A stretch of DNA of 64,000 nt from Chondrus crispus. Lineage: Eukaryota; Rhodophyta; Florideophyceae; Gigartinales; Gigartinaceae. The stretch is taken from the NCBI RefSeq assembly GCF_000350225.1, contig NW_005179028.1:152578-216577 (forward strand), read 5' to 3'. Made by a program: the position numbers and the translations under genes. The notes beneath the pieces were generated by a model. It searched no databases, was not told the DNA's origin, and saw nothing but the letters and a program-made list of their open reading frames with translations. Below, piece by piece: positions 19,028-29,961 of this stretch. Position 1 is the stretch's first letter, and every line of letters starts with the position of its first letter.

Positions 19028-20626
19028 TTAAATACCACCACCTTCTGTGAGCTCCAGCTCCGGCTCATAGATGGGCTTGCAAAACGGTGAATCCGGTCCG
19101 AACGAGTTCTGCTTGCAAGCCGAGACTATAATCGAGTACATAAACACACCAAAGAGCGCCAGAAGCGTTCCCGCGATATTGAGGGCGTTGACTTTCGTCT
19201 TGAAAATGATGATAGATGTCGCGATAACGACTGCCCGCTTTACACAGTTGCCCACGGAATGCGTCACAGGGCTGACTTTCCGCAAAATCATGTAGCTACT
19301 CAACACGTCAAGGCATCGACAGGCACCCGCAACTGTGAGCATTCGGTACAGCCTTGTTGTGCTGATCCCCGTGGTCGCCTGACTCACCGCAGCGCCGGCA
19401 AGAGGTACGCCCTCCCAAAAAAAGCAGATAGGCAAGAGAACGAAGAAAGCCAGTATGCTCATGGTGGAAAACAAATTCACGTTATCAAGCGAACTTAACG
19501 TAGACTCCTCCTCCTCAGTGACTATTCTCTCCTTTCCATTCCGATCAGTGGCAGTTCTATCACCACTGCTTGTGTCCATCAGCTTCTTGGACAAAACATT
19601 CCTCCACTGCAGGGCAAGATTAGAACCGAGCGCAGCAAAAAGGCCGATCCAATTGAACGACACTTCATTAGCCGACGCGAGAGCGACACCTGCGACGATG
19701 GGAAACAAAGAGACCAAAATTCCCCACGTAGGAATGTCACCCAATATCGACGGCGTGAGTGCAAACGAGAAAAATGGCTCGGTACTCTTGACGGTATGCG
19801 TGAACGCGACGGAAACCTTCCCCAGCGACATGTTAGTGAGTAAAAAGCCCGCTGCATGCAACACAGCTAAGGGGGTGGCAAAACGAAGCAAGAAGCCGTT
19901 GAGCTTTGGCGGCTTCTTCAGCCGAAAGAGCCAAAACGCGGCCATGACGCCTCCTGCAACGGCAAACTGCACCACTGTACATGTAAGCGGATATGGAAAT
20001 ACCTTGAGGACTTGCTTATTGTAGACGTTAAACACGGTGTTCGACCAATACCACAAAACGAAAAGCGCCATGAGCAGCAAAGTGGCGCCGACGCCGGAGT
20101 CGAACCCCGCAGCAAGCTGACGACGCAGGTATTGAAAGTCGAGCTTCTTCTTTCCAGTGGGTCTTCGACGGACGAGACGGCGTGGAACGACAGGGGAGGC
20201 GCCGAAGGAGCCGTCGCTTATTTGTAGGGCTCCAGAAGCGTCAACGAGCGAGGCCGGGACTGATTTGAAGATTTCTACTGTGATAGCGGGATCGCGGAGG
20301 GCAGCAAACGATGGAGAGTCTGCCAGCGAGGATGGGGGCGGCGACGATATGGCATCGGACGGTGATACAGAGGCCGCGCCTGGGGCGCCTGGGTCGTAGG
20401 GTGGTAAATCAGACGGTTGGTTTGCATCACGATTCTTGGGTGGAGGGGTAGGGGGGTTCGAATCGTCTGCTGGGGGGTTTGAGGAGGCGCCGAGGGCTGC
20501 GTATGGAGTTGAGCGACGGCGCGGACGACGATGGGTAATGGCGGGTTTGTACGGCCTGCACAGGAGGGTGAGGGAGCCAGCAGGCATCGGAAGGCGTGCT
20601 GGAGAGGCGAAGGCGGTGGTAGACAT
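19028..20626 (-). CDS. plastid triose-phosphate/phosphate translocator
   Basis: A member of the TPT/nucleotide-sugar transporter superfamily (drug/metabolite transporter fold), expected in the inner plastid envelope exchanging phosphorylated sugars for phosphate. From the chosen ATG the protein has 532 residues. A Ser/Pro/Arg-rich leader of about 170 residues carries the transit peptide. The transporter core (about 180-510) includes FNVYNKQVLKVFPYPLTCT, a segment reading VAFTHTVKSTEPFFS, ALGSNLALQWRNVLSKK and VTHSVGNCVKRAVVI, which are signature segments with the conserved Lys/Arg substrate residues. A charged loop with EEEES lies between two membrane segments. The open frame extends upstream to 20899; 20626 is preferred because MSTTAFASPARLPMP begins a typical transit peptide. 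Substrate specificity (TPT, PPT or GPT type) cannot be assigned by eye. Confidence 0.9.
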   Translation of the reverse strand: MSTTAFASPARLPMPAGSLTLLCRPYKPAITHRRPRRRSTPYAALGASSNPPADDSNPPTPPPKNRDANQPSDLPPYDPGAPGAASVSPSDAISSPPPSSLADSPSFAALRDPAITVEIFKSVPASLVDASGALQISDGSFGASPVVPRRLVRRRPTGKKKLDFQYLRRQLAAGFDSGVGATLLLMALFVLWYWSNTVFNVYNKQVLKVFPYPLTCTVVQFAVAGGVMAAFWLFRLKKPPKLNGFLLRFATPLAVLHAAGFLLTNMSLGKVSVAFTHTVKSTEPFFSFALTPSILGDIPTWGILVSLFPIVAGVALASANEVSFNWIGLFAALGSNLALQWRNVLSKKLMDTSSGDRTATDRNGKERIVTEEEESTLSSLDNVNLFSTMSILAFFVLLPICFFWEGVPLAGAAVSQATTGISTTRLYRMLTVAGACRCLDVLSSYMILRKVSPVTHSVGNCVKRAVVIATSIIIFKTKVNALNIAGTLLALFGVFMYSIIVSACKQNSFGPDSPFCKPIYEPELELTEGGGI

Positions 20627-21197
20627 GCTGGGGGATCCTCCGCAACGCGGAGCGCTTGGAGGGAGAGGGCAGAGGGCAGAGTTGAGGGGATGGGGACGGG
20701 CGACGGTGATGACGGGGCAGGGAGTAGAAAGGCGTGTGAGGGAGATGGAGGGGATGAACGAGAAAGTTCGGGTACAAATGTGGCGGAGCTTGAGGTGAGC
20801 GGGGATTGGACGAGCACCGAGGAATAGATGGGTCTGGCGACAATGTAGCACGACGCAATTGGACAAATTTAACTGGAATATTTCTCCACCAATCGTCACC
20901 TTTCATTGGCTCTTCCGGAGTCGCTTTCCATGTGATGGCGGCATGCTCGTTCGGCGGAGCATTTTTCACCCATGGCGCATATGTTGATTTTAAATTAGAG
21001 AAAATTAGGTACAGCCCAATGGAGACTTCGCTGGACCGACAGATGCGAGAAATTGGAGATGTTTTTCCGTATACAGGGGGTGCCCTCATTAATGCACATT
21101 TGGACAATGCACATTTGGACAATGCATATGCCCAGTATTGCACCCCTACGGCCGGAACACGGTTCTTACACGTGTTAAGTTGTCCAGACGGATACTG
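20627..21197. other. 5' flank of translocator gene
   Basis: This stretch holds the translocator promoter region and sequence up to the pogo-like element. A direct repeat of ACATTTGGACAATGC occurs at about 21098-21126. There is no gene I can support. Confidence 0.35.
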
Positions 21198-21255
21198 TAC
21201 AGAGAAAAATCTCGATACAGTGGCCCCTAAAGGTGGCGACCCGGAAAGGCCATTA

Positions 21256-21284
21256 GGGTCACTGTACCGGTGAGGGTCACTGTA
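21256..21284 (+). repeat. subterminal GGTCACTGTA boxes, left end
   Basis: Two copies of GGGTCACTGTA at 21256-21266 and 21274-21284, just inside the left terminal repeat of the pogo-like element. They are likely transposase-binding sites. Confidence 0.7.
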
Positions 21285-21706
21285 CTGGAGCTGGATGCAG
21301 GTGCCCCGCAACGGCCCCAAACAAAGCGGTGAGGTCCAGCTGACAGAGCTGACAACTTAAAAAGCTAATAAAACTGGGGCCTGCACCCATCTGATGCAGC
21401 TCAAAGCTGGCGCGAAACTCAAATAGTCTTGAAAGTAACCAAAAAACAACCTTCGTGTCACCAACAACGAGCTGAGGGCCATCCAAAAACTGCCTTCTCG
21501 CTACCGCGAAGGCCACTGACGTAAGCCCTGACATCAGCATCGAGTACGACACTGTGTCATACTCTTCCAGTCTCAAAACATACTGTAGAGTACACGTGCA
21601 TGAACGTTACGACAGTCTTTCATGCTGTACTTAAACATCTTGAACATAGTTTGCAAGACAGAACGACCGCACATAGCGTCGTATCCCACATTCGAGAGAC
21701 GTCAAC

Positions 21707-23691
21707 ATGTCATCAAGCAAACGATCTCAACCCACCATTGAAACTAAGCAGCACGTACTCCGACTCCTTGGAGCAAGACCTGATGGATCGTTTGGGGCTG
21801 CAACTTTAAACGACTCTACAAGTTCTCCGTGGACGTGCATCGCTTTGGCCAAAGAGTACAGCGATTCTAAAGATGCTATATTCAGTTGGAAGAAAAATGC
21901 CACAAAGATAATGGAACAGGAGCTGCATACCCGCAAGTCCCGTAAACTTTCACGAATGAAAGACGGAACATTTCCAGATGTCGAATCGGCGGTGGCAACC
22001 TATATGAGACAGAGAATGGTATACATGCAAGGCGAGTCTCTCTTTCGTGCCGATGTTGTTGCTAGAGCGGCTAAAGACATTGCGCAAAAGATCATGGAAC
22101 GCCACGAAAAGGAGTTGGATGAAGAACTACCAGAAGATCAGGTCCTCGCCTTAAAGCAAAAATTGAGTCTTTAAAAGGATTTAAGGGCAGCCCAATGTGG
22201 GTTGCAAAGTTTATGCGGCGCAACAATATGCATAGTTCGAAGGGCACCGGACAAGCAGGGCACTTTGATTCACAGACAGTGTACATGGCTCGCCGTTCTA
22301 TCCAGAGATCAGTTTGCACCTCTCCAATTGGATGCATCTCCAACACTGATGAAGTTGCCGTACTGTATTGTTCCTTTCCAAGCCGTGCGATTCGAAACAT
22401 TGATGAACCAGCAACATACTCACGTCTGAAATAGCGCCTAACCGCTGTACTAACCGTATTTGCGGACGGTCGAAAGGCGCCACTCACCATTATTGGAAAG
22501 TCGAGAAGGCCGAAGAGTTTTCCACAACATTTTGATGCAGCAAAGGATTTGGGAATATTTTACAAATCCTAAAAGAATGCTTGGAACACTCAACAGCTGT
22601 GGACTTCTATTGTCACTGGGCTGAACAAAGCTACCCGTATACACCACAAAAATGTTATCAGTGTCGTCGACAATTGCTCTGCACATGCAATTGACTACAC
22701 GCCGCATGACAATTGGTCCACAGTGTCTCTTCCTCCCAATATGTCCCCAGTCTTGCAACCTGTTGACGCTGCAATTGGTCGTTCTTTTAAATCTGCTTTC
22801 CGGCGTCTGCTCGTTGATCATATTCTCACTTACGTGGACAAGCAAATGGAAATGCCCGAGGAACAGCGCTCTACTTTTAAACTTACACAGATAGTTACAA
22901 CATACGATGCCGTTGTGATGATGAAGAAGACATGGGATATGGTACCTATCAGCGTGGTTTTGAACAGTTGGCTAACGACTGGCATTGTTGCACCCTATCA
23001 ACGCGACGACATTTTGCAGCGAAAAACTGCTGTTGGCAACCGCTCTGAGCCCGCAATGAAAGCGATTAGCAGCTCTGCTACTTCTACGGAGTCTGCAATC
23101 AATGCATCGGAGGCGTTACGCGCAAAGGCAAAAGGATAGGAGTGGCTCAAAGAGGAAGAAAACAATACAGACAATGGTATTGAGAACCACAATGAGGCAT
23201 GGGGGGACTGCGAATGGACGGGAAACAACATGCATTTATTAATGAGCGACTGGCAAGAGTTGGCACGATTGAACGTGGTAGAAAGTTTTAGTAATGGATA
23301 TTTGCAGGAGTTTAGCAGGATGGAAGATGGCCTGGATATTTGCGTGCCAGTTTCAAGCGACAATGCGCTTGACGAAGCTGTTTCTACTGCCACGGAAGAG
23401 GTCCGAGGGCCTACGGAGCAGTCTGACTCAGACTCCGGGGCAGATGCACAAAGAGAAGAAGAGCGCTGTGAGGCAAAGAAGCCCTCTCTAAATCGTTTGC
23501 AGGCAGCAGCTGTGGCTTTGAGAAAGGAGGCAAATTTATTTGCCCAGAGTGAGCATCCATTCTCAAAATCCATGAGGGATGATTTTCTGGCACTTTTGGA
23601 CATTGAGATAGAGAACATTGTTGGCTATCGCAAGCGCTGTCGTCGTCAGTCAACGGTCGACTCATTTTTTCCGAGCTCGTTACGTGAGTGA
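21707..23691 (+). pseudogene. pogo/Tigger-type transposase, inactivated
   Basis: The N-terminal part (21707-22174) is a helix-turn-helix region, and the second helical DNA-binding part continues from about 22160 in the -1 frame (WVAKFMRRNN). The catalytic region has ADGRKAPLTIIGK, then VDNCSAH at about 22660-22690 (second catalytic Asp), then LPPNMSPVLQPVDAAIGRSF with the third acidic residue. This is the classic pogo/Tigger ending. The lesions are a one-base frameshift in an A-run near 22157-22160 and in-frame stops TAG at 22432, TAA at 22570 and TAG at 23137. After them the same frame runs on to 23691 with an acidic C-terminal region. It would cut and paste the surrounding element if intact. 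Confidence 0.82.
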
Positions 23692-23764
23692 CCTTACAAA
23701 TTTCAATTAAAAATATACTTTTTCTACAGTGACCCACTGCAAATACGGGTCACTCAACAGGAAA

Positions 23765-23895
23765 GGTCACTGTAGTGAGGGGGTCACTGTAGAAAACGAA
23801 AGTGGGCTTTGTGGGCACACAGGGCAATGGTGGCAAGAATTTTCTGGCCATCGGTCACTGTACCGAGGGGGTCACTGTCACGAGCGGTCACTGTA
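23765..23895 (+). repeat. subterminal GGTCACTGTA boxes, right end
   Basis: Five copies of GGTCACTGT(A) lie at about 23765, 23782, 23853, 23870 and 23886, just inside the right terminal repeat. They are in the same orientation as those at the left end, so the two ends are asymmetric. Confidence 0.7.
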
Positions 23896-23913
23896 TCGAG
23901 ATTTTTCTCTGTA

Positions 23914-24473
23914 CTCCCCTCGTGGCTTGGTACTATCCCCTCGACTGTACTGAATTTGCCCCTAGACAGGGGCAAATACAGTTGAGGTCTGGCCCATCAC
24001 AGAGGACCACGACGCATAATTTATCATAAACTACGTATGAGTTGTCAAAAACTCGTTCAATTCATCTGTACCGCCTTTCCTGTTGCTGTCCATTTAATAA
24101 CAAGGCTTGTGTCGCAAAAGTAGAAAAAAACAGTAAGTGTTAACCGGCAGAACCGGACGAGAATGTTTGCGTCAATTTACTGTGCTGGTTTCGTCCTTTT
24201 TGCTTGCCCCAAGCAGCTATCCTGCCCGGGCTTCCGACTATTTATACTACTACTCCCGCGCGTCTCATCCTCCCGTTTTACTCTCTTCTTTGCGATTCCT
24301 TTGCTGATAATTACGAGTTATTGCATTATCAGTAGAGTCGTTGAGAGAGGCACTGTAGGTTGACAGATGAGGTCAATTAAATTCTGTCCATATTTAATGC
24401 ACCTTTTTTAACGATTCGGATGCACTTGGCGGACAGTAACCGTCACCGTCAGCTGATAATTTCCACACTCCCT
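23914..24473 (-). repeat. probable 3' LTR / flank of the copia relic
   Basis: Read on the minus strand, a purine-rich GTAGAGGGAGTG tract is followed by TGGAAATTATC at about 24465, as expected for a polypurine tract and LTR start. Further on, GTATAAATAG (about 24237-24246) looks like an LTR TATA box. I could not find a matching second LTR to the right, so the boundary is tentative. No host gene is seen. Confidence 0.4.
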
Positions 24474-27400
24474 CTACTTGTGACGTGACATATCCTCAGT
24501 GTGGCTTCTGTCAATCCATTGATCCACGGGATGATTGATTTTTGCATATTTCAACGTTTTGACAAGGGCAACGTTACCATTAGACTTCGTCAAGCAATCG
24601 GCTATGTTATGCTCAGATCGAATGAATCTGATCTGCTCCATTTCGTTTTGTTGATAGGCCATTTTAACTACCTCAAGGTCTATCATTATCCTTTTTCAGC
24701 TATAGTTGACGCCTTTGTGATAACATCGAATAGAGACAAACTGTCAGTGAACATCATGATGAGTATTTTTATGTTCATCATTTTTTGTATATCGTATCTG
24801 ATCATGAAGGCCATGTCAAAAGAGTCAGCAAACGCCATTATTTCGCTGCCGAGAACTGAATTGGATACTCGCTTAGCCTTGTGAGAGGACCAGTAGAGTG
24901 GTTGGCACAAGTCTCTGTTATCACATAAAAATATGATGTATCCGAGTTGAGATGAGCCATCTGAATTGTTCGCGTAGGACGCGTTGGAGTAAACTCGTAT
25001 GACTAATTGATAGTTACAGAGCTTAGGCCTTAATGGCAAGTACGGTTCTTTCTTCAATCGTTTTATGGTGAGATTAATGTATCCGATTTGAAGTTTCGGA
25101 TCCGTCTTATATTGTGAGTCAGTAACTTGGGCCGCTTGAGCAATGCTGAAACTTATATCTGGCCTCGTGTACGTGATCCAAGCTAATTTTGCTCTTAGTG
25201 ACCGACATTCCTTGTACGTGGCTGTGTTAATGAGTTTCTCTGTCTTTTGAATGTACGAAGTCTGATGGATTCTGTATTCGGTGTCGTGTTTTTCAACCTG
25301 CACTCCAACGAAGCTAAACTTATCGTATGATCTCCCTTTGCATTTAAACTTTTCTTCCGTCTTTTGCGCAAAGGCTGAATACTCTTTGCTGCCTGCTTGA
25401 AGGGCATCGTCTACATATGTTATGCACATGCCATCAAGCTTTCCTCGGATGCATTTGAAGAAAAATGCCCCATCTCCTGTTGTTCCGGTCATGTTCAAGT
25501 CTTGTTTTATGTGATTACTGATGGTACGGCCCCAGTAGTCACCGCTATCTGCAAGACCGTATAATAGTTTAATCAGTTTCAACAGCTTGTCCTGATTTAG
25601 TTCAAATTCTCCAGTCGGTTTGATGTAAACTTCTCTCCATAATTTTTCCGCGCTTTGCAGGTATGTTTGTGTTACATCTGTTGAGAACAGTCGGAACCCA
25701 CATATTGCTGCCAGTCCTGTCAAAACGCGAGTGGAATGTTGCCTTGGTGTGGTCGTATCGTGCACGAGGGATGTTTTGAGTTTATCCCTATATCCTTGAA
25801 CTACAAATCGGGCTTTCCATACTTCTTCGTTAGTCCCTTCATCCTTTATTGCTAGTACAAATCTACCACCGAGAATATTTGCGTTCTTAGGCACTTCTGA
25901 CTTGCAGACAAGTTTCCAAGTTCCTTTTTCAATCAAACCTTTCAGCTCCTTTTTCTTTGCGGCTCTGAATCTTTCATCTGTCGATCTAGGGTCACCAGGT
26001 TTGATCACTTCAGTGAGTTCTACATCAAAACTGGAGGGCTTGGGTCTGTTTACTGACTTAAACGGCTCCAGCATCGTAGTCAGGAACTCGTCCCGAGAGA
26101 GCATGTCTGTTGGTTCAGAGATTTCTCGAACATAAGGCTTAACTTGTCGCATTTTCATGGTCTTATGCCATTGCCCGTCGTTGCTCTTGACATCAACTGT
26201 TTTGTCCTTTATACCTGTGATGGTGGCAGGTCCAATCCATTCTTTACTTCTTTCTTGATACACAACAACTTCTAGACCTATTCCAAATACTAAGTCAGTT
26301 GCGGTTGGGATGCTTCTGGTAAGAGCAGCAAGTATGCGCAGCTCTGCTACTACAGCATTCATTTCCATTTGTGCCTTTGAAAGTGCAAGCATCCTTTCTT
26401 TCTGAGCTGGTATATCTGAGCTAATAATTGGGAATCTTGGTATTATCTCGAATACGACTAGTGAGGGAACCAGTCCGTTATCTCCGTTGGTATCTTTCAT
26501 GGCTTTGGTTGACAGTTTCAATGCAATGTTGCGGTCAAATTGAGGAAAGTCGAATATTATCTTTCGATATATTTTTCGGAGGGCTGCATGTAGTCTTTCT
26601 CCAATGACTAGTGAGTTGTGAGCTTCAACTCCTGAAATTCAAAGTTCTATCCCAACGCTTTCGGCCATTTCCTTCCACCTAGGCGAAGTGAAAACGGATC
26701 CCACATCAGTTCTGACGCGGTTAGGGAATCCTGTATAAAGAGTGCACCACGCCTCAAGGAAAGCAAGCCATATTCCGTTGACTGATTGTCCGTAATTGTG
26801 ACCCTGAGAGTCTAAAAATATGGCCGAGCTGAAACGAGTTGCAGTGTCGACAATATGCAGAATTGCTTTTCCTTCAATAAACATCAGATCCAATGATATT
26901 TCTTCACCGAACCTAACTTCTTGTAATGTCGGTATCGTGGTCTTGAATCTAGTTGGTTGTGATCCAAGCCTTTGACAGGTATTGCATGACTTAGAAATCT
27001 CTTTCAAGACTTTTGTGGTGGCCTCGGTGGCCTCCTGCGGCCGAGCTTTTCTGATGAGATTCAGAAGTTTCGTGTCCGTTGGGTGTCGAAAACCTCTATG
27101 AAGCTTGACCAGTTCACTCCTTGAGAATATCACTGCGTCTTCCAGTTTCCATTCTCGATAGACATGTCCAAACTTCCTCACCACTGGGACAGAAATGTTT
27201 CCCGGAGAGCTGATTAGTACATTTCTTGTCGTATCTAGGTATAGTTGAAGTTTATCGAGCAAGTCCAATCCCAAAAGAAAATGTACATTCGCTCTAACTA
27301 CGTCAACCTCAATTGGCACGAATCCGTCCTTGAGAAACGGTAATCGAATTGAGATTGATCCAATTGACTTCTGTACATCAACACCAAATCTGTACTGGTT

Positions 27401-27586
27401 GAAGTTCGCTTTTAGTTTGAACTTACATCCAACAAATCTGCGGTATGCTTTGGCTTGGAGTAGTCCGATAACAGTTCGTTGTGCTCCAGTGTCGATACAA
27501 GCTTCCTGCCAGTCTTTTCTGCGTTCATCCAAATTGGTTGTCATCTGTGAAAGACCTCGACGACATTTTAACACAGAATTGGTCAT
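24474..27586 (-). pseudogene. copia pol: protease, integrase, RT, RNase H
   Basis: The protease begins with ACIDTGAQRTVIG (27490s). The integrase core includes HIVDTATRFSSAIFLDSQG and VRTDVGSVF, and after an in-frame TGA (26639-26641) continues with GVEAHNSLVIGERLH. The reverse transcriptase (24689-26100) has GRFVLAIKDEG, FSTDVTQTYLQ and the active-site YVDD at 25406-25417. RNase H ends with IRSEHNIADCLTK in a frame shifted by one base at an A-run near 24692. One stop and one frameshift therefore inactivate pol. Confidence 0.82.
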
Positions 27587-28040
27587 TGCATCGCTGGAGG
27601 ATTTTCTGAGATGCCGGTTTCTTCGTATGTCATGAGCTGTCCTCGACCTACGCGAGATTTTGTACCGAGACCGTTTTTTCTTGAGGACAGTCTCGTAGCG
27701 TGACTTATTTCTTTCGACTTCAAACTAGGACGGTAAAGTAGACTGCCTCTCCTCAAAAATCCTCTGGATCAAGGACTGATGCAATGCCCCGATTCTCAGA
27801 ACCAGTAACGTGGAATATTTGTCCTCCTTTATCGGGATGTTCATGCGTCTCATCCTCAGATGAGGTAGTGTCCTCCTGCTTGAAGTTGTCTCCTGTAAGG
27901 GTAGCAGAAGGGTCTTCTTCGTCTGTAGAGAACAACGCATCTTCCACTTGTTGACAGAGTTCGAAGAGGATTTGATGGCTTTTCTTCGGATATCTCCTGA
28001 CTTGCGATGAGATATTTCGCATCACGTTGCGAGGTTCGGG

Positions 28041-28846
28041 GCATTCCCTGATGAAATGATTGGTATCCTGACAATTGTTGCATAGCCTGAGGTTGCCATA
28101 ACGGTCTAACCCATTTTGACCGGCTTTTATGCTGTCTTGAGGGGGCCTGAAGGGGGCAGATGAGCGTGGTCCTGGTTTCTTCGGTCGTCCGTAATATTTG
28201 TGACCTTCGTAGTAAAGATCAGGAGTACATTTGGATGAAGATTTATCTCTTTATGTAGGGAAGATTGACCGATGTTCAGATCTTTCTTTCTACCTTCTTG
28301 CTCTTCCTGGCCTTGAAGCCAGGCGGCGTCGAGTGCCGTATACAGATGTTGGAAGTCCCAAGGATTAGATGCGGACTGCGAGTTCGCAAGGGCTGACTTG
28401 GCCCGCGGGGCATCAACGACAGCCTTGTAAAGGTATTCCACCTTGTCTTCCTCGGAACGGCGAGTCCGTGGTCCATGAGGAGCAAAACGTGTGATGATCT
28501 CATGTATCTCTTCCAAAGCTTCTGCGGTGTTGAGCTTCTTGGCATGCATCAAAGATTGAATTCTCAGGCTCTGGAGGTACTTCCTGATTCTGTTCTGCCG
28601 AGTTATGCCGTTGTACTCGTCTTGCATAAATTGCCATGCTTGACCAAAATTTCCACACCTGTCCCTCACCTTCTCTCGATAGAATCGCTTGGCTTCTCCA
28701 TCGAATATGTTTTGGAAAAAGGCAAGTTTGATGGTTTGGTCAAGGTTGTAGTCCTGGGCGGCATCAATGTAGTTATTGATGTGTTCCGTGAGGTCCTCAC
28801 CCAGTTTTTCTATCAATTTATCCTGATTCTTGAATCGCAATGCCAT
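28041..28846 (-). pseudogene. copia gag with CCHC zinc knuckle, frameshifted
   Basis: The capsid-like part (28127-28846) starts MALRFKNQDKLIEKL and contains IFDGEAKRFYREKVRD, typical of retrotransposon Gag helices. A zinc knuckle of the form CNNCQDTNHFIREC (C-x2-C-x4-H-x4-C) lies at 28041-28082 but in another frame, so a frameshift separates the two. An acidic linker (27753-28025) continues in the knuckle frame towards the protease. Confidence 0.75.
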
Positions 28847-28888
28847 GTTGTAACACTGGTTTGGTGGTAACCAGAATTTGGGATACCA

Positions 28889-29961
28889 AACAGTACCAGG
28901 GGCACCCCCTCGGATTCCAGATATTTTTATGGTTGCAAAGCTTAGAGCAGTAGTAGTGATATGCAGGAAACAGAAGTGGACAAACCAAAATAGTTTAGAA
29001 GTTATCGTCCAACATGTACTCTCTAAATCTGGGGGATGGGGGGTTCTGTATAGGCCAAATCAAAAAAATTATCATGCAATTTTACTTGGAAATTGCAGTA
29101 CAATTTATTTTATATAAAAATTTGATACCTGTTCACAATCTGCCGACAGAATTTAATCCTAAATTCTGTCTGGACTTGCTCGAAGTTGCCGATTGTGGCC
29201 CACTTCAAGCCTCCCCAACCCACTACGATGACCCGTATCGTCACGTCCACCCCCCCTTGCCGCCAACTCCGAGCTAAACACCAGCATTCCCTTCCTGGCC
29301 ATCACCATCAACAACCGTCACACCCCCGCCCAGCATGATGCTGTGTTGGACGCTGTCGGATGTCGCCCAGAGCGTCCAGTATGTACCCCATGAACAACAA
29401 TGTTTACTGTATTCTACCCGTTACTTGAGGCGGAGGAACTTCATGATGTGGTTGGTAATGGCTTCGTCCCATAGCTTGGCTGTCTGCTGGTTCATGTTAT
29501 CATCTCGGCGTGCCTTATGGTACCATTTGGTCAACTTCTCGAACACCAACCAGATGCTGCGGACTCGAACAAAGTTGTTAGACGTTTCGGACGTGCTGTC
29601 CGGAACATGTCGGTCGGATACGGCTCATTGCAGGCGGTCACAGAAGACGGCATCTTGATGTTAGTTGGTGGTCGGCGGTGATGGTTGAGAAGGCGGGCGT
29701 TGCGGGGGTTGTGTCTATTATATAGACTTCGACAAAGTGGATATGACGTTTGGCAGAGCCCGGTGTGAAGAAGAGTTCAGCCTTTTGTGCTAATGCCTGC
29801 TGCTCATACACGGCAGAATGTCTGCAATGCAACGATGCCCGAATAGTGCGTGATACGACAGCGTGCCACTCTGTGGTGAGCGTAAAACAGATAAGTGGTG
29901 ATACGGTGAATATGGTTTGCGAAGCCCGACGTGAAGAACAGTACAGCCTTTTACATGAGTA
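28889..29961. other. non-coding stretch with diverged direct repeat
   Basis: There is no supported gene. Segments at about 29725-29800 and 29893-29968 are diverged direct repeats sharing a block with GTGAAGAA and CAGCCTTTT. A small perfect hairpin (11-bp arms) lies at 29145-29170. Confidence 0.4.

Larger units (their letters stand above)
21200..23911 (+). mobile_element. pogo-like DNA transposon with TA target duplications
   Basis: The element begins CAGAGAAAAATCTCGATACA at 21200 and ends with its exact reverse complement at 23911. The perfect inverted repeats span at least 21199-21222 and 23889-23912. It is flanked by TA on both sides (21198-21199 and 23912-23913), the target duplication of Tc1/mariner/pogo elements. 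The CAG terminus is pogo-like. The total length is 2712 bp. Inside both ends are repeated GGTCACTGTA boxes. It encodes a damaged transposase with CENP-B-like N-terminus and DDE domain. The boundaries are certain; the element looks autonomous in layout but dead. Confidence 0.88.
24474..28888 (-). mobile_element. decayed Ty1/copia LTR retrotransposon (internal region)
   Basis: On the minus strand the order is gag with zinc knuckle, protease, integrase, reverse transcriptase, RNase H. Integrase before RT defines the copia (Pseudoviridae) order. A candidate primer-binding site beginning TGGTATCCC lies at 28871-28888, just upstream of gag. The polyprotein frame is broken at least three times. No pair of LTRs could be aligned, so only the internal part is well supported. 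Confidence 0.8.

Noticed and set aside
20427-21320. 297-codon minus-strand frame
   Set aside because: Overlaps the translocator leader in another phase and is low-complexity Pro/Ser.
28871-28900. AACAGTA shared beside the copia primer site and near 24129 as LTR ends
   Set aside because: Only seven bases; the supposed LTRs do not align beyond it.
24377-29157. 13-bp inverted match (ATTAAATTCTGTC / GACAGAATTTAAT) around the copia relic
   Set aside because: AT-rich and short; matches of this length are expected by chance in 64 kb.
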